DNA of 64,000 bases from Halobacillus hunanensis (GCF_900166655.1 NZ_FVZB01000006.1:620001-684000), one strand, 5' to 3'. Shown: positions 51,037 through 59,906, numbered from the stretch's first letter. Program-made: numbers and translations. Notes: a model not told the origin generated them from the sequence alone.

Positions 51037-52525
51037 AAACGTACTGATCATCGGAGGCGGACTCGGTGGCCTATCCGCTGCCATTTCACTTGCGCAAAGA
51101 GGGTATGATGTCTCTCTATATGAAAAAAACGATCACATAGGGGGGAAATTAAACCGGCTTGAGCAGGATGGTTTTGGTTTTGACCTTGGTCCATCCATTC
51201 TTACGATGCCGAAGGTCTTTGAAAAATTCTTTACCGCCAGCGGAAAAAAAATGGAGGACTATGTCCCGCTTGAAAAGCTGGATCATCAATGGCGCTCTTT
51301 TTTCCCTAATGGCAATGTAATTGATTTATATCAAGATTTAGAAGAGATGCAAGCGAAGAACTCAACCCTGAAAAAAAAGGATATGCGTCAGTATCAAAAG
51401 CTACTTACATATTCAAAAAAGCTTTATGATATGACTGAGAAAACTTACTTTCAGCATGGCGTTGATAACACGAAAGGAATCATCCAATATTCAGGCGCGC
51501 TAAGTGCTTTGAGGAACTTTGATTTATTTTCCACAGTGCATCAGGCCATAGATAAACGAATAAGTAATAAGCAATTAAGAGACATGCTCTCCTATTTTAT
51601 TAAATACGTTGGTTCTTCCCCTTACGATGCACCAGCCGTATTGAATATGATGATTTACATGCAGCATGCCCAGGGCGTATGGTATGTGCCCGGGGGGATG
51701 CATCTACTCGCCAAAGGCCTGGTACAGCTGGCTGAAGAAATCGGTGTTACATTTCATACAGGAAAGAAAATTGTCAGACTTGAAAAAAAGAAAGGCGAAA
51801 TAGCCGGCGCTCTTTTGGAAGATGGGACAATACGAACCGCAGATTATTATATTGCTAATATGGAAGTCATACCAGCTTACGAGCAATTACTCCAGGAAAA
51901 TAAGCGTTATGTAAAAAAATTAAAAAAGAAATTCGAGCCCTCCAGTTCCGGCCTTGTTATGCATTTGGGAGTTAAAAAAAGCTATCCACAGCTCCATCAT
52001 CACAATTTCTTCTTCGCAAAAAATATGAAGAAGCAAATGGATAAAATATTCCATCGTCATCAACTGCCGGATGACCCTGTTATTTATTTGGTGAATGTCA
52101 ATAAAACAGATCCGGCACAGGCACCTGCAGGATACGAAAATTTAAAAGTACTACCCCACATTCCCTATATCAAGGATAAACCTTTAACCCAGCAAGACTA
52201 TGATCAATTCGCAGAGAGCGTACTCATCAAATTGGAAAAAATGGGGCTGGATGATTTACGGGATAACATTGTGACAAAGGATATATGGACACCAGAAGAT
52301 ATTAAACGTGTCTATGGTTCTGACCACGGTTCCATTTACGGGACACTATCAGATCGCAAGAAAAATAAAGGCTTTAAGCATCCGAAGCAGAGTGAACGCT
52401 ATAACAATCTGTATTTTGTCGGTGGAACTGTAAACCCGGGAGGAGGAATGCCAATGGTTACATTAAGCGGTCAGCAGGTAGGAGATAAAATTGCTCAGAG
52501 GGATACGCACCATGGCAGACAATGA
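51023..52525 (+). CDS. crtN: 4,4'-Diapophytoene desaturase
   Basis: Introduces double bases of conjugation into diapophytoene to give diaponeurosporene or diapolycopene. A 500-residue FAD enzyme. The dinucleotide motif is VLIIGGGLGGLSAAISLAQR, then LYEKNDHIGGKLNRLEQDGF, FDLGPSILTMPKVFEKFF and the C-terminal LYFVGGTVNPGGGMPMVTLS. ATG 51023 lies inside the end of crtM; a GTG at 51014 is less likely. It overlaps aldH by 14 bases. Membrane-associated by family. Confidence 0.95.
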   Translation: MLKNKNVLIIGGGLGGLSAAISLAQRGYDVSLYEKNDHIGGKLNRLEQDGFGFDLGPSILTMPKVFEKFFTASGKKMEDYVPLEKLDHQWRSFFPNGNVIDLYQDLEEMQAKNSTLKKKDMRQYQKLLTYSKKLYDMTEKTYFQHGVDNTKGIIQYSGALSALRNFDLFSTVHQAIDKRISNKQLRDMLSYFIKYVGSSPYDAPAVLNMMIYMQHAQGVWYVPGGMHLLAKGLVQLAEEIGVTFHTGKKIVRLEKKKGEIAGALLEDGTIRTADYYIANMEVIPAYEQLLQENKRYVKKLKKKFEPSSSGLVMHLGVKKSYPQLHHHNFFFAKNMKKQMDKIFHRHQLPDDPVIYLVNVNKTDPAQAPAGYENLKVLPHIPYIKDKPLTQQDYDQFAESVLIKLEKMGLDDLRDNIVTKDIWTPEDIKRVYGSDHGSIYGTLSDRKKNKGFKHPKQSERYNNLYFVGGTVNPGGGMPMVTLSGQQVGDKIAQRDTHHGRQ

Positions 52526-53909
52526 CGGTTCAAGTTTAAAGGGATTACTAGAAAGGCAGCGAGAGGACTTACGCACCAGCGCCATTCCTTCGGTAGACAT
52601 TCGAAAGAAAAAGCTTTTGCAACTAAAAACCATTCTTATAGAACATGAAGCAGCATTTATTCAAGCTCTCTATTCAGATATGGGAAGGCCGGCATTCGAA
52701 GCTTTTTCTTTTGAAATCGCAGTCTTATTGAATGAAATTGATTATGTATGCAAGCATTTAGAAAAATGGGCCCGACCTGTCCGCTCCCGTCATATAAAAT
52801 TCGGATACGTGGAAGCGATCCAAAAGATGAGGAACCCATACGGCAGTGTATTGATCATCAGCTCGTGGAATTATCCGCTCCAGCTCGCACTCATGCCTGC
52901 TATTAGTGCGATAGCGGGCGGAAACAGCTGTGTGATCAAACCATCGGAACATGCACCGGCAACAAGCGAACTGCTGGAAAAGACGATCAATCAAGTGTTT
53001 TCTCCCAAACAGCTGGTCGTAGTTACTGGGGATGCACATACCGCCAAGTTCTTGACTTCCTCACCTTTTGATCTGATTTTTTTTACAGGCAGCCAGCAGA
53101 CAGGAAAAGCCGTAGCACAGCAGGCCGCCCACCAGCTCACACCGGTAATACTGGAACTCGGCGGAAAAAATCCCTGTGTCATAGATGAGACAGGCTTTTC
53201 AAAAGCGGCAATCCAGGAAATTGTCTGGGGTAAATTTCTTAACGCGGGACAGACCTGTATTGCGCCGGACACACTTTTTGTCCATGAATCTATTTATGAA
53301 CAAACATTATCTGAAATTTCATCGACGCTTTCAACTTTCTATGGAGATCAAACTGAGGACAGCAATGATTATGGGAGAATTTGTAACGATGCCCATTTTC
53401 AAAAAGTGGTTCATTTCATCGAACAAGGCGATGTATGGCATGGTGGTGCATATGATGAAGATGATTTGTTCATTGAACCAACAGTGGTTACAGACATGAG
53501 GCAAGGAAGTTCCATCCTGCAAGAAGAGATTTTTGGGCCGGTCCTTCCTGTCATCCCATATACAGACTTTACTACATTATTATCGAAGCAGATTATTCAA
53601 CGTGATGCTCTGACAGGGTATATCTTTAGTAAAAACAAGCATCATATTCGTTTATTCAAGCAATACATGCAATCACCAACGACCAGTGTCAATCAAGTGA
53701 TTCATCACGCCGCAAATCCTCACGTCGCTTTTGGCGGTGTTGGGCGAAGCGGATACGGCTCCTATCATGGCAAAGCGGGTTTTTTAGCCTTCAGCTATGA
53801 CAAGACAAATTATAAAGCACATCATTACTTGCATGTTCAAGACAAATTTCCGCCGTACACGGATAGAAATATGAATATAGTAAAGAAGTTTAGAAAGTGG
53901 CTGTTGTAA
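52512..53909 (+). CDS. aldH: Diaponeurosporen-aldehyde dehydrogenase
   Basis: Oxidises the terminal aldehyde of the C30 carotenoid to the carboxylic acid. A 465-residue aldehyde dehydrogenase: SSWNYPLQLALMPAISAIAG, VIKPSEHAPATSELLEKT, FTGSQQTGKAVAQQAAHQ, the glutamate in VILELGGKNPCVI, and the catalytic Cys in NAGQTCIAPDTL. The C-terminus has a basic amphipathic tail that may bind the membrane. Start ATG 52512 with AGAGGG upstream, overlapping crtN. In S. aureus this gene lies outside the crt operon; here it is inside. Confidence 0.9.
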   Translation: MADNDGSSLKGLLERQREDLRTSAIPSVDIRKKKLLQLKTILIEHEAAFIQALYSDMGRPAFEAFSFEIAVLLNEIDYVCKHLEKWARPVRSRHIKFGYVEAIQKMRNPYGSVLIISSWNYPLQLALMPAISAIAGGNSCVIKPSEHAPATSELLEKTINQVFSPKQLVVVTGDAHTAKFLTSSPFDLIFFTGSQQTGKAVAQQAAHQLTPVILELGGKNPCVIDETGFSKAAIQEIVWGKFLNAGQTCIAPDTLFVHESIYEQTLSEISSTLSTFYGDQTEDSNDYGRICNDAHFQKVVHFIEQGDVWHGGAYDEDDLFIEPTVVTDMRQGSSILQEEIFGPVLPVIPYTDFTTLLSKQIIQRDALTGYIFSKNKHHIRLFKQYMQSPTTSVNQVIHHAANPHVAFGGVGRSGYGSYHGKAGFLAFSYDKTNYKAHHYLHVQDKFPPYTDRNMNIVKKFRKWLL

Positions 53910-53966
53910 ACACTGCACTCGTTGTGACATGGATAGGAAATAAAGAATTATTTTAGGAGAATTGCC

Positions 53967-54440
53967 ATGCCGATTGTTTCATTACCCGTCATGTGGGTCA
54001 TTTTCATTAATGTTATTGCATGGACATTTTTTCATCTGTTCATTTCTGCGATTTGTATGCGACTGCCTTTAGCATTTTTTCTGAAAGATCGCCTCTTGTT
54101 TCAAATTTTCTCTTGGGAAAAGTCAGGAGAGTTGTGGCAACGATTATTTCGGGTGAAAACATGGAAAGGTTTTCTTATAGATGGCACGATTTTTCTTAAA
54201 AAAGGGTACAGTAAAAAGGGATTGCATAGCAACAGATTAAGTGACTTAAAAATTTTTGCTGCGGAAACAAAACGCGCGGAGTTGACACATTGGCTCTCCA
54301 TTCTGCCCGCTCCGTTGTTTTTCTTATGGAACCCGTTATGGGCGGGCTGGGTAATGATTTTGTATGCCTTTGTATTCAACCTTCCCATTATTGTTGTTCA
54401 GCGCTACAATCGCGGACGTATTGCTGCAATCACAGCATGA
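53967..54440 (+). CDS. crtO: Glycosyl-diaponeurosporenoate acyltransferase
   Basis: Esterifies the sugar of the glycosylated C30 carotenoid with a fatty acid, the last step to a staphyloxanthin-type pigment. A 157-residue membrane protein with three or four helices. Family marks are SWEKSGELWQRLFRVKTWKG, the TKRAELTHWLSILPAPLFFL block and VVQRYNRGRI at the end (R-Y-N-R-x-R). TAGGAGAATTGCC precedes ATG 53967. Located 57 bases after aldH in the same operon. Confidence 0.9.
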   Translation: MPIVSLPVMWVIFINVIAWTFFHLFISAICMRLPLAFFLKDRLLFQIFSWEKSGELWQRLFRVKTWKGFLIDGTIFLKKGYSKKGLHSNRLSDLKIFAAETKRAELTHWLSILPAPLFFLWNPLWAGWVMILYAFVFNLPIIVVQRYNRGRIAAITA

Positions 54441-54545
54441 ATTCTTATGAACAACGGCATTATCTTGGGGTATAGAGCAGTATTTTTGTCCGTAACCAAA
54501 TTCACCGCAAATGAACAAATAAGGATTGGAAATGAGGGAAGTTAG

Positions 54546-56060
54546 ATGAGAAAGAAGGTCATAGTTGTTGGTGCGGGTGTTGCAGGTCTTGCCAGTGCAA
54601 TTAGACTGCAGCATGCCGGCTACCAGGTAGAACTATATGAAAAAGAGTCAAAGCCTGGAGGAAAAATGAATCAAATTGAAATAGATGGCTACAAATTTGA
54701 TTTGGGACCAAGTATCGTCATGATGCCAGAATTGTATCGGGAAATATTTGAACTGTGCGGCCGCAATCCTGACGATTATATTCCCATGGAAAAATTGGAC
54801 CCGATCTACCGGGCTTACTTCAGTGATATGCCCGACAACCCTTTTGATATCTCTTCAGACCTTACCGAATTAACGAAGACGATTGAATCCATCAGTGAAG
54901 AAGATACCGAGGGATTTTTTAAATATCTTCATGAAATTTACAAACGCTTTATCGTTGCAAAGCATGATATCCTCCAAAGACCGTTTCGAAAACAAACTGA
55001 CTTTTACAACCTGCCCATGTTGAAGAAGGCCATGAAGCTGAAAACATTCGACACTGCGGATCAATTTATCGGTAAATATATAAAGAACGAGCGGCTGAAG
55101 CAGTTAATTAGTTTTCAAACGTTGTACATAGGAATCTCTCCGATAAAAAGCCCATCTTTTTATACGATGATTCCCATGATTCAATTTTTATATGGGGTAT
55201 GGTTTATTAAAGGCGGTATGTACACAATGGCACTGGCTATGGAAAGACTTTTTAAAGAACTTGGGGGAACGGTTTACTATAACAAGAATGTTCAGGAAAT
55301 ATGTGTTGAAAATCATAAAGCGACCGGCATTATGGTAGATGATCAGAAAGCTCCTGCAGATTTAGTAGTCTGCAATGCAGATTTCCCATATGCCATGAAA
55401 AATCTCGTCAAGGACCCGTCGGCCAAAGGGAAATATACCGACCGAAAGATTGACCGCATGAAATACTCCTGTTCTTGTTTTCTATTATATCTGGGCATGG
55501 ATAGGAAATATGAAGAAGTTGAGCATGTTCACAATTTTATCTTCAATGAAAAGCTGGATCAAAATTTGCAAGATATTTTTGATGGAAAGAAACTGACGAA
55601 TGCCTCTTTTTATGTGTATATAGCATCGAAAATGGATCCCTCCCTCGCACCCGAGGGAAAAGACGGGTTGTATATCCTTATGCCTGTCTCCAATGTAGCT
55701 TCTGCGAATTATGAATGGAACGAGGAAACGATTCAATATTACCGCAGCTACATTTTAAATGAACTTAAGAAATTAAAAGGTTTTGAAAATATTGATCATG
55801 AGATTGTAACTGAAACTTGTATAACACCACTGGACTTTGAATCAAAATTCAATGCTTATAATGGTGCCACTTTTGGTTTACAGCCAACTCTTTCTCAAAG
55901 TAACCACATGCGCCCGCAAAGTAAGGCGACGCATTGTGACAACCTGTATTTCACCGGGAGCAGCACACATCCGGGTGCTGGTGTTCCCATTGTGCTATTG
56001 TCCGCCAAGATCACCACACAGGAACTTATAAAAGACGACCAAGGTATTTTATTTGGCTAA
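54546..56060 (+). CDS. crtP: 4,4'-Diaponeurosporene oxygenase
   Basis: Oxidises the terminal methyl group of diaponeurosporene to the aldehyde. A 504-residue relative of CrtN (CrtNb/CrtP group). FAD motif VIVVGAGVAGLASAIRLQHA, then YEKESKPGGKMNQIEIDGYK, FDLGPSIVMMPELYREIFEL and the C-terminal NLYFTGSSTHPGAGVPIVLL. The ending G-S-S-T-H-P-G-A-G-V-P distinguishes it from CrtN (G-T-V-N-P-G-G-G-M-P). GAGGGAAG precedes the ATG. Gap of 105 bases from crtO without a clear promoter. Confidence 0.93.
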   Translation: MRKKVIVVGAGVAGLASAIRLQHAGYQVELYEKESKPGGKMNQIEIDGYKFDLGPSIVMMPELYREIFELCGRNPDDYIPMEKLDPIYRAYFSDMPDNPFDISSDLTELTKTIESISEEDTEGFFKYLHEIYKRFIVAKHDILQRPFRKQTDFYNLPMLKKAMKLKTFDTADQFIGKYIKNERLKQLISFQTLYIGISPIKSPSFYTMIPMIQFLYGVWFIKGGMYTMALAMERLFKELGGTVYYNKNVQEICVENHKATGIMVDDQKAPADLVVCNADFPYAMKNLVKDPSAKGKYTDRKIDRMKYSCSCFLLYLGMDRKYEEVEHVHNFIFNEKLDQNLQDIFDGKKLTNASFYVYIASKMDPSLAPEGKDGLYILMPVSNVASANYEWNEETIQYYRSYILNELKKLKGFENIDHEIVTETCITPLDFESKFNAYNGATFGLQPTLSQSNHMRPQSKATHCDNLYFTGSSTHPGAGVPIVLLSAKITTQELIKDDQGILFG

Positions 56061-56128
56061 AGGAATGCCAACAAGGAAGGGAAATTATTATTCAGCGTAT
56101 CGCGGCTATGATGAAGGAGGTATATTAA

Positions 56129-57253
56129 ATGACAGCTGTAGAGGTAGTTAATCTTGTTATCGGTTTGCTTGCCGTTTTGATTGCCATTCTGATGTTCTGG
56201 TCTTTGCCAGTTCCAGGTTTCTCCTCCAGTGATCATACCAGTCTTCCGTTTCTATCCATCATTATTCCTGCCAGAAACGAAAGCAGCCGGATCGCACCAT
56301 TATTGCAATCATTGCAGGAACAAAAATTCCAATCATTTGAGGTTTTGGTTGTGGATGACAATTCCTCTGACAATACAGCCGCTGTCGCGAAAGCTTATGG
56401 TACAAAGGTTATACAGAATAAAACAAATGATTTGGAATCGGGAGCCGGAAAGTCATTGGCATGCTGGTATGGGGCTAAATACGCAAAAGGGAAATGGCTC
56501 TTGTTTTTAGATGCAGACACTTATTTCACCAATGCGGACAGCATGAAACATTTACTGCTTTACTACCAGCAAAAAGGAGCCAAGGGCATTGTATCATTAC
56601 AGCCATTTCATACAGTTCACCGCCTGTATGAAAATTTCTCCGCAATCTTTAATATTATTGTTGTTGTGGGAATGAATATATTTACATTTTGGAGATACCG
56701 TTTTAAAACCGCTGGCTCATTCGGCCCGTGCATTTTATGTAACAGAGACGATTACTTTTTGTCGGGTGGCCATAAAAAGATCCAAGGAGCAATTATGGAT
56801 GACCTGGCATTGGGACAGGCGTTTCTGGACAAAAATCTTCCGGTTTATTGCTTAGGCGGTAAAGGAGTCATATCTTTCCGCATGTACCCGGAAGGATTAA
56901 AAAGCCTTATCGAGGGCTGGTGTAAAAGCTTTGCTGTAGGTTCAAAGTCTACAAATCCAGTCGTTATGTTGATGACCATCATTTGGATTTCCGGCAGTTT
57001 TATCATTACAGGAGCACTGTTCTCTTCCATTACTGCCCTGAATCCTGCCGCCATAATTTTCAGTGCTATATTGTATATTCTTTATACTTTTCAAACTGCA
57101 TGGTTTGCTCGTAGGTGCGGTGATTTCAAATGGTTTATTTTCCCTTTCCACCCGGTTTTGTTTTTATTTTTCACAGGAATTTTTTTATATTCCTTATTCC
57201 GAGTAAACATCCTACATTCTGTAAAATGGAAGGATCGCAAAATAAATGTCTAA
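56129..57253 (+). CDS. crtQ: 4,4'-Diaponeurosporenoate glycosyltransferase
   Basis: Adds glucose to the carotenoid carboxylic acid. A 374-residue membrane GT2 enzyme: N-terminal anchor (residues 7-25), SIIIPARNESSRIAPLLQSL, VLVVDDNSSDNTAAVAK, KWLLFLDADTYFTNAD (D-x-D metal site), the acceptor region GPCILCNRDDYFLSGGHKKI and IMDDLALGQAFLD, then three C-terminal helices. GAAGGAGG lies before ATG 56129. Matches CrtQ of staphylococci and Halobacillus-type clusters. Confidence 0.93.
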   Translation: MTAVEVVNLVIGLLAVLIAILMFWSLPVPGFSSSDHTSLPFLSIIIPARNESSRIAPLLQSLQEQKFQSFEVLVVDDNSSDNTAAVAKAYGTKVIQNKTNDLESGAGKSLACWYGAKYAKGKWLLFLDADTYFTNADSMKHLLLYYQQKGAKGIVSLQPFHTVHRLYENFSAIFNIIVVVGMNIFTFWRYRFKTAGSFGPCILCNRDDYFLSGGHKKIQGAIMDDLALGQAFLDKNLPVYCLGGKGVISFRMYPEGLKSLIEGWCKSFAVGSKSTNPVVMLMTIIWISGSFIITGALFSSITALNPAAIIFSAILYILYTFQTAWFARRCGDFKWFIFPFHPVLFLFFTGIFLYSLFRVNILHSVKWKDRKINV

Positions 57254-57286
57254 AAGGACGTGGTATTCGGTTAGGAGGGAAGCAAT

Positions 57287-57958
57287 ATGGACACTTTTCT
57301 TTTCACCTTTCTTACAATTGCTTATACGACCCTTTCAGTGCTAGCAATAAGAGTTGTTAGAAATTATAAAGTTCTCAGTACATTGCTATTACTGCCTGTT
57401 ATCGTCGGTCTTATCTATGACAACGGGATTATTTCAGCCGGCCGCTTTATAGGAGAAGGTCCTCTCTTAGAAGGTCTAAACCTCGCTAGGTTTTGGATAC
57501 ATGCCTTTTTCACACCACTCCTAGTCCTGTATGCTTGGAAAACGCTTGAACAGGCAAATGTTCAGTGGGCGAGTAAAAACTGGGTAAGGATCTCTGCTTT
57601 TCTTTTAACAGCTGTGCTTATATTAGTGGAGTTATTTACTGTAGTAATTGGCCTCAACATAGAAGCAAGGTTGGAATACGGAGTTTTAAGTTACAGTAGT
57701 ACCGAACCTTCAAGTGGTCCGCCCATCATGGTACTGGTTGTTTCAGTGGTGCTGCTAGCCTCTTCCTTGATCATTTGGCGCCGTCAAAAATGGATATGGT
57801 TTTTCGTTGGTTCCCTTTTAATGATCGTAGGAAGTGCTATCCAGCTGCCAGTAAATAGTGGTGCTATTACAAACTTCTTTGAACTAATTCTAATAAGCTC
57901 ATTGCTTGGCACGGCTTACTTTCAAGGAAAAGTTTATAAATCATTAAAAGGAGGGTAA
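57287..57958 (+). CDS. Seven-TM membrane protein in the crt operon, function unknown
   Basis: A 223-residue integral membrane protein with seven hydrophobic segments (near residues 2-21, 31-52, 70-86, 98-123, 144-164, 168-190 and 193-210). I do not recognise the family. It has no rhodopsin retinal lysine in the last helix region, and the shape (DNGIISAGRFIGEGPLLEGL, WIHAFFTPLLVLYAW) recalls small lipid or carotenoid-modifying membrane enzymes only loosely. GGAGGGAAGC precedes the ATG. It lies 33 bases after crtQ and 3 bases before the glycosylase gene, so it is part of the operon. It may modify, bind or place the pigment. Confidence 0.75.
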   Translation: MDTFLFTFLTIAYTTLSVLAIRVVRNYKVLSTLLLLPVIVGLIYDNGIISAGRFIGEGPLLEGLNLARFWIHAFFTPLLVLYAWKTLEQANVQWASKNWVRISAFLLTAVLILVELFTVVIGLNIEARLEYGVLSYSSTEPSSGPPIMVLVVSVVLLASSLIIWRRQKWIWFFVGSLLMIVGSAIQLPVNSGAITNFFELILISSLLGTAYFQGKVYKSLKGG

Positions 57959-57961
57959 CGT

Positions 57962-58375
57962 ATGCGATTATGGCATGAGAATCTCATCCCCTACTTACCT
58001 AGACAACAGCTTCTCGGGCAACACCGCGAATGTTGTGCGCTCAGAGGAAAAGGATGGGGCAAAGAACATTCAACGGTGAATTACGTTTTCAAATACAGTC
58101 CCTATTACCTGTATTTGTATCATATGAAAGTCATGGAAGAAATGAGTAACAGAGGGTACAACTGTGACCCCCTTTGGTATGACATGTTTTACCGTGGCAA
58201 GCAATGTACCCCCTATAGCAATGACCAACTTGATGATGTTAATTCATCTGCACCTGTTTCCGAAGTTACTATTTATCCGGAGCATGACCAAACCTACCTG
58301 GACGAATGCCTTTCAAACCTTAAAGAAAAAGGGATAAACCTGAATCGAAATACGACAAAAACAGTAAACCTTTAA
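57962..58375 (+). CDS. Pyrimidine-dimer DNA glycosylase-like protein (TIGR02328/Pyr_excise type)
   Basis: A 137-residue cytoplasmic protein. It starts MRLWHENLIPYLPRQQLLGQ and has HRECCALRGKGWGKEHSTVN, then YVFKYSPYYLYLYHMKVMEE and MSNRGYNCDPLWYDMFYRGK, the pattern of the TIGR02328 proteins related to T4 endonuclease V (DenV). By family it would recognise UV photoproducts or similar lesions, but this branch is little tested. AAAGGAGGG precedes the ATG, 3 bases after the 7-TM gene. It ends the operon and ties pigment formation to DNA repair. Confidence 0.8.
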   Translation: MRLWHENLIPYLPRQQLLGQHRECCALRGKGWGKEHSTVNYVFKYSPYYLYLYHMKVMEEMSNRGYNCDPLWYDMFYRGKQCTPYSNDQLDDVNSSAPVSEVTIYPEHDQTYLDECLSNLKEKGINLNRNTTKTVNL

Positions 58376-58381
58376 CAAAAA

Positions 58382-58418
58382 CAATCCAACATCGTTTGCG
58401 ATACGCGATGTTGGATTG
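58382..58418 (+). terminator. Hairpin ending the crt operon
   Basis: CAATCCAACATCG pairs exactly with CGATGTTGGATTG (11-base loop). No T-run follows. Confidence 0.75.
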
Positions 58419-58543
58419 CTGATCAGGTTGACTTCTTGTAACGCACATTCAATTCAATTATAGTACAGACTGAGATATAATGGAAAAAAGCATTTATTCT
58501 GACCTTTAGAGATGCTCGCGCATTTGAAGACACCCAGGAGTCT

Positions 58544-59572
58544 TTACGTGAAATACTCTAACCTTGCATAAGGAAAATACTTATCAATATATCCACCGAG
58601 TGTATCTTTCATATCTTCCTGCTCCTCGTTCTGATACACGTATTTTCCAATCCCATATCGGCCCCACTTCCACTTTCTTTTAGACTCCTCAAGTTCGAGC
58701 TTACTCATAGGATAGTTTTTTTCAATTACACGCTTAGCTGGTTTAGTAAATCGATGCTGAATGAGCTCAAAAGTTAAATCCCTTACGGCGTGAGAAGGGA
58801 GTGCCTTTTTTAAATGTTTAAACATTTCCTCATATCCATCCTTCCACCCTTCATGCAGATAAATGGGCGCAACGATAAATCCCAAAGGATAACCTGCTTC
58901 AGCTATCTTTACAGCAGCTTTTATTCTGTCCTTGAGCTTTGACGTTCCAGGTTCAAAATACTTGATAACATAATCATCATTAATACTAAAACGAAACCGT
59001 GTTCGACCATTGTGCTTCGCATCAAGTAAATGGTCGACATGTTCGAATTTGGTCACGAAACGAAGCTTTCCATATTCAGACTTTCCGAAATACTCGATCG
59101 CATCTTTCAATGTATGGGTTAGATGATCTACTCCTACAATATCTGATGTACATGAAGCTTCAAAACGCGTGGGCTCCGGCGCCCGTTCTTTCATATATTC
59201 CTCTGCTGCAGCAAAAATCTCATCCGTATTTACATATGTTCGTATATACGGCTTGCTCCCCATCGTCGTTTGTAAATAACAATAATGACAGTGGCCCATA
59301 CACCCTGTTGCAAAAGGGATCGCATATTCTGCAGAAGGCTTCGAGGTATCAAATTTTAACGTTTTGCGGACACCGACGACGAGGGTAGACTTGGCAACAC
59401 GATATTTTTGAAAATCGTTCTCCCCAGGTAAATTCCTAATCTGATTGTGGGAAGTAGTACGTCTAATTTCGATGCCCATATCTTCAAACTTCTTGATAAG
59501 TTCCCTGCCCTTTGCATACTCTAGTGCTCGAGGCTCTACGTAAACAAGCTGAGGTACAAAAGGCTTAACCAT
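58544..59572 (-). CDS. splB: Spore photoproduct lyase
   Basis: A radical SAM enzyme that directly reverses the spore photoproduct (5-thyminyl-5,6-dihydrothymine) during germination. It has 342 residues, as in B. subtilis. The iron-sulfur motif is ATGCMGHCHYCYLQT (C-x3-C-x2-C), and the hydrogen donor Cys141 is in RFEASCTSDIVG. Start ATG 59572 (MVKPFVPQLV) has GGGGAGGG upstream and overlaps the end of splA; the frame extends further but without a site. The gene shows that the organism makes endospores. It converges on the crt operon. Confidence 0.95.
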   Translation of the reverse strand: MVKPFVPQLVYVEPRALEYAKGRELIKKFEDMGIEIRRTTSHNQIRNLPGENDFQKYRVAKSTLVVGVRKTLKFDTSKPSAEYAIPFATGCMGHCHYCYLQTTMGSKPYIRTYVNTDEIFAAAEEYMKERAPEPTRFEASCTSDIVGVDHLTHTLKDAIEYFGKSEYGKLRFVTKFEHVDHLLDAKHNGRTRFRFSINDDYVIKYFEPGTSKLKDRIKAAVKIAEAGYPLGFIVAPIYLHEGWKDGYEEMFKHLKKALPSHAVRDLTFELIQHRFTKPAKRVIEKNYPMSKLELEESKRKWKWGRYGIGKYVYQNEEQEDMKDTLGGYIDKYFPYARLEYFT

Positions 59573-59819
59573 AAAAGCCCTCCCCATTAGCTCCAAAAGC
59601 TTCCCTATAGGCTTGCTCAGCATGATCTTCCGTCTTATAAACGGCCACTTCATCTGTTAAAGGATAATATGTTTCGTATACAAATAAGGATAGCTCCCCA
59701 GGGTTTTCTGGGTTCTGAACAACTGCTGCCTCTTGTACATTCGCCACGTCTTGGGCATGAGGATTTCGAATAATCACATAAACAATTTCTCCAGCGTTAA
59801 ACGTTTCGTGTATATCCAT
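59565..59819 (-). CDS. splA: Regulator of spore photoproduct lyase
   Basis: An 84-residue TRAP-like protein that in B. subtilis lowers splB expression. It begins HETFNAGEIVYVIIRNPHAQ and continues DVANVQEAAVVQNPENPGEL and SLFVYETYYPLTDEVAVYKT, with the family's strand-rich layout. It overlaps splB by 8 bases, so the two form an operon. A sigma-G promoter is expected; I could not place one with confidence upstream of 59819. Confidence 0.92.
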   Translation of the reverse strand: MDIHETFNAGEIVYVIIRNPHAQDVANVQEAAVVQNPENPGELSLFVYETYYPLTDEVAVYKTEDHAEQAYREAFGANGEGFYG

Positions 59820-59864
59820 AATTCCACCTAACCTTTTTCAGTTTTTTCATTATAGGGATGATAG

Positions 59865-59902
59865 AAAGCCTCCTCTCTCAAAGTTAAAAAGAAGAGGCTT
59901 CT
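59865..59902 (-). terminator. Terminator between the three-TM gene and splA
   Basis: AGAAGCCTC on the minus strand pairs with GAGGCTTTC-type bases. It ends the gene at 59907. Confidence 0.6.
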
Positions 59903-59906
59903 GTAT

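Noticed and set aside
54441-54545. Internal sigma-B promoter before crtP
   Set aside because: A GGGTAT is present at about 54469, but no suitable -35 element at the right distance.
57287-57958. Microbial rhodopsin
   Set aside because: Seven helices beside a carotenoid operon suggested it, but no lysine in a helix-7 retinal-binding context and no rhodopsin motifs are present.
59820-59870. Sigma-G promoter before splA
   Set aside because: CATCCCTA could be a -10 box, but the nearest -35-like bases are at the wrong spacing.
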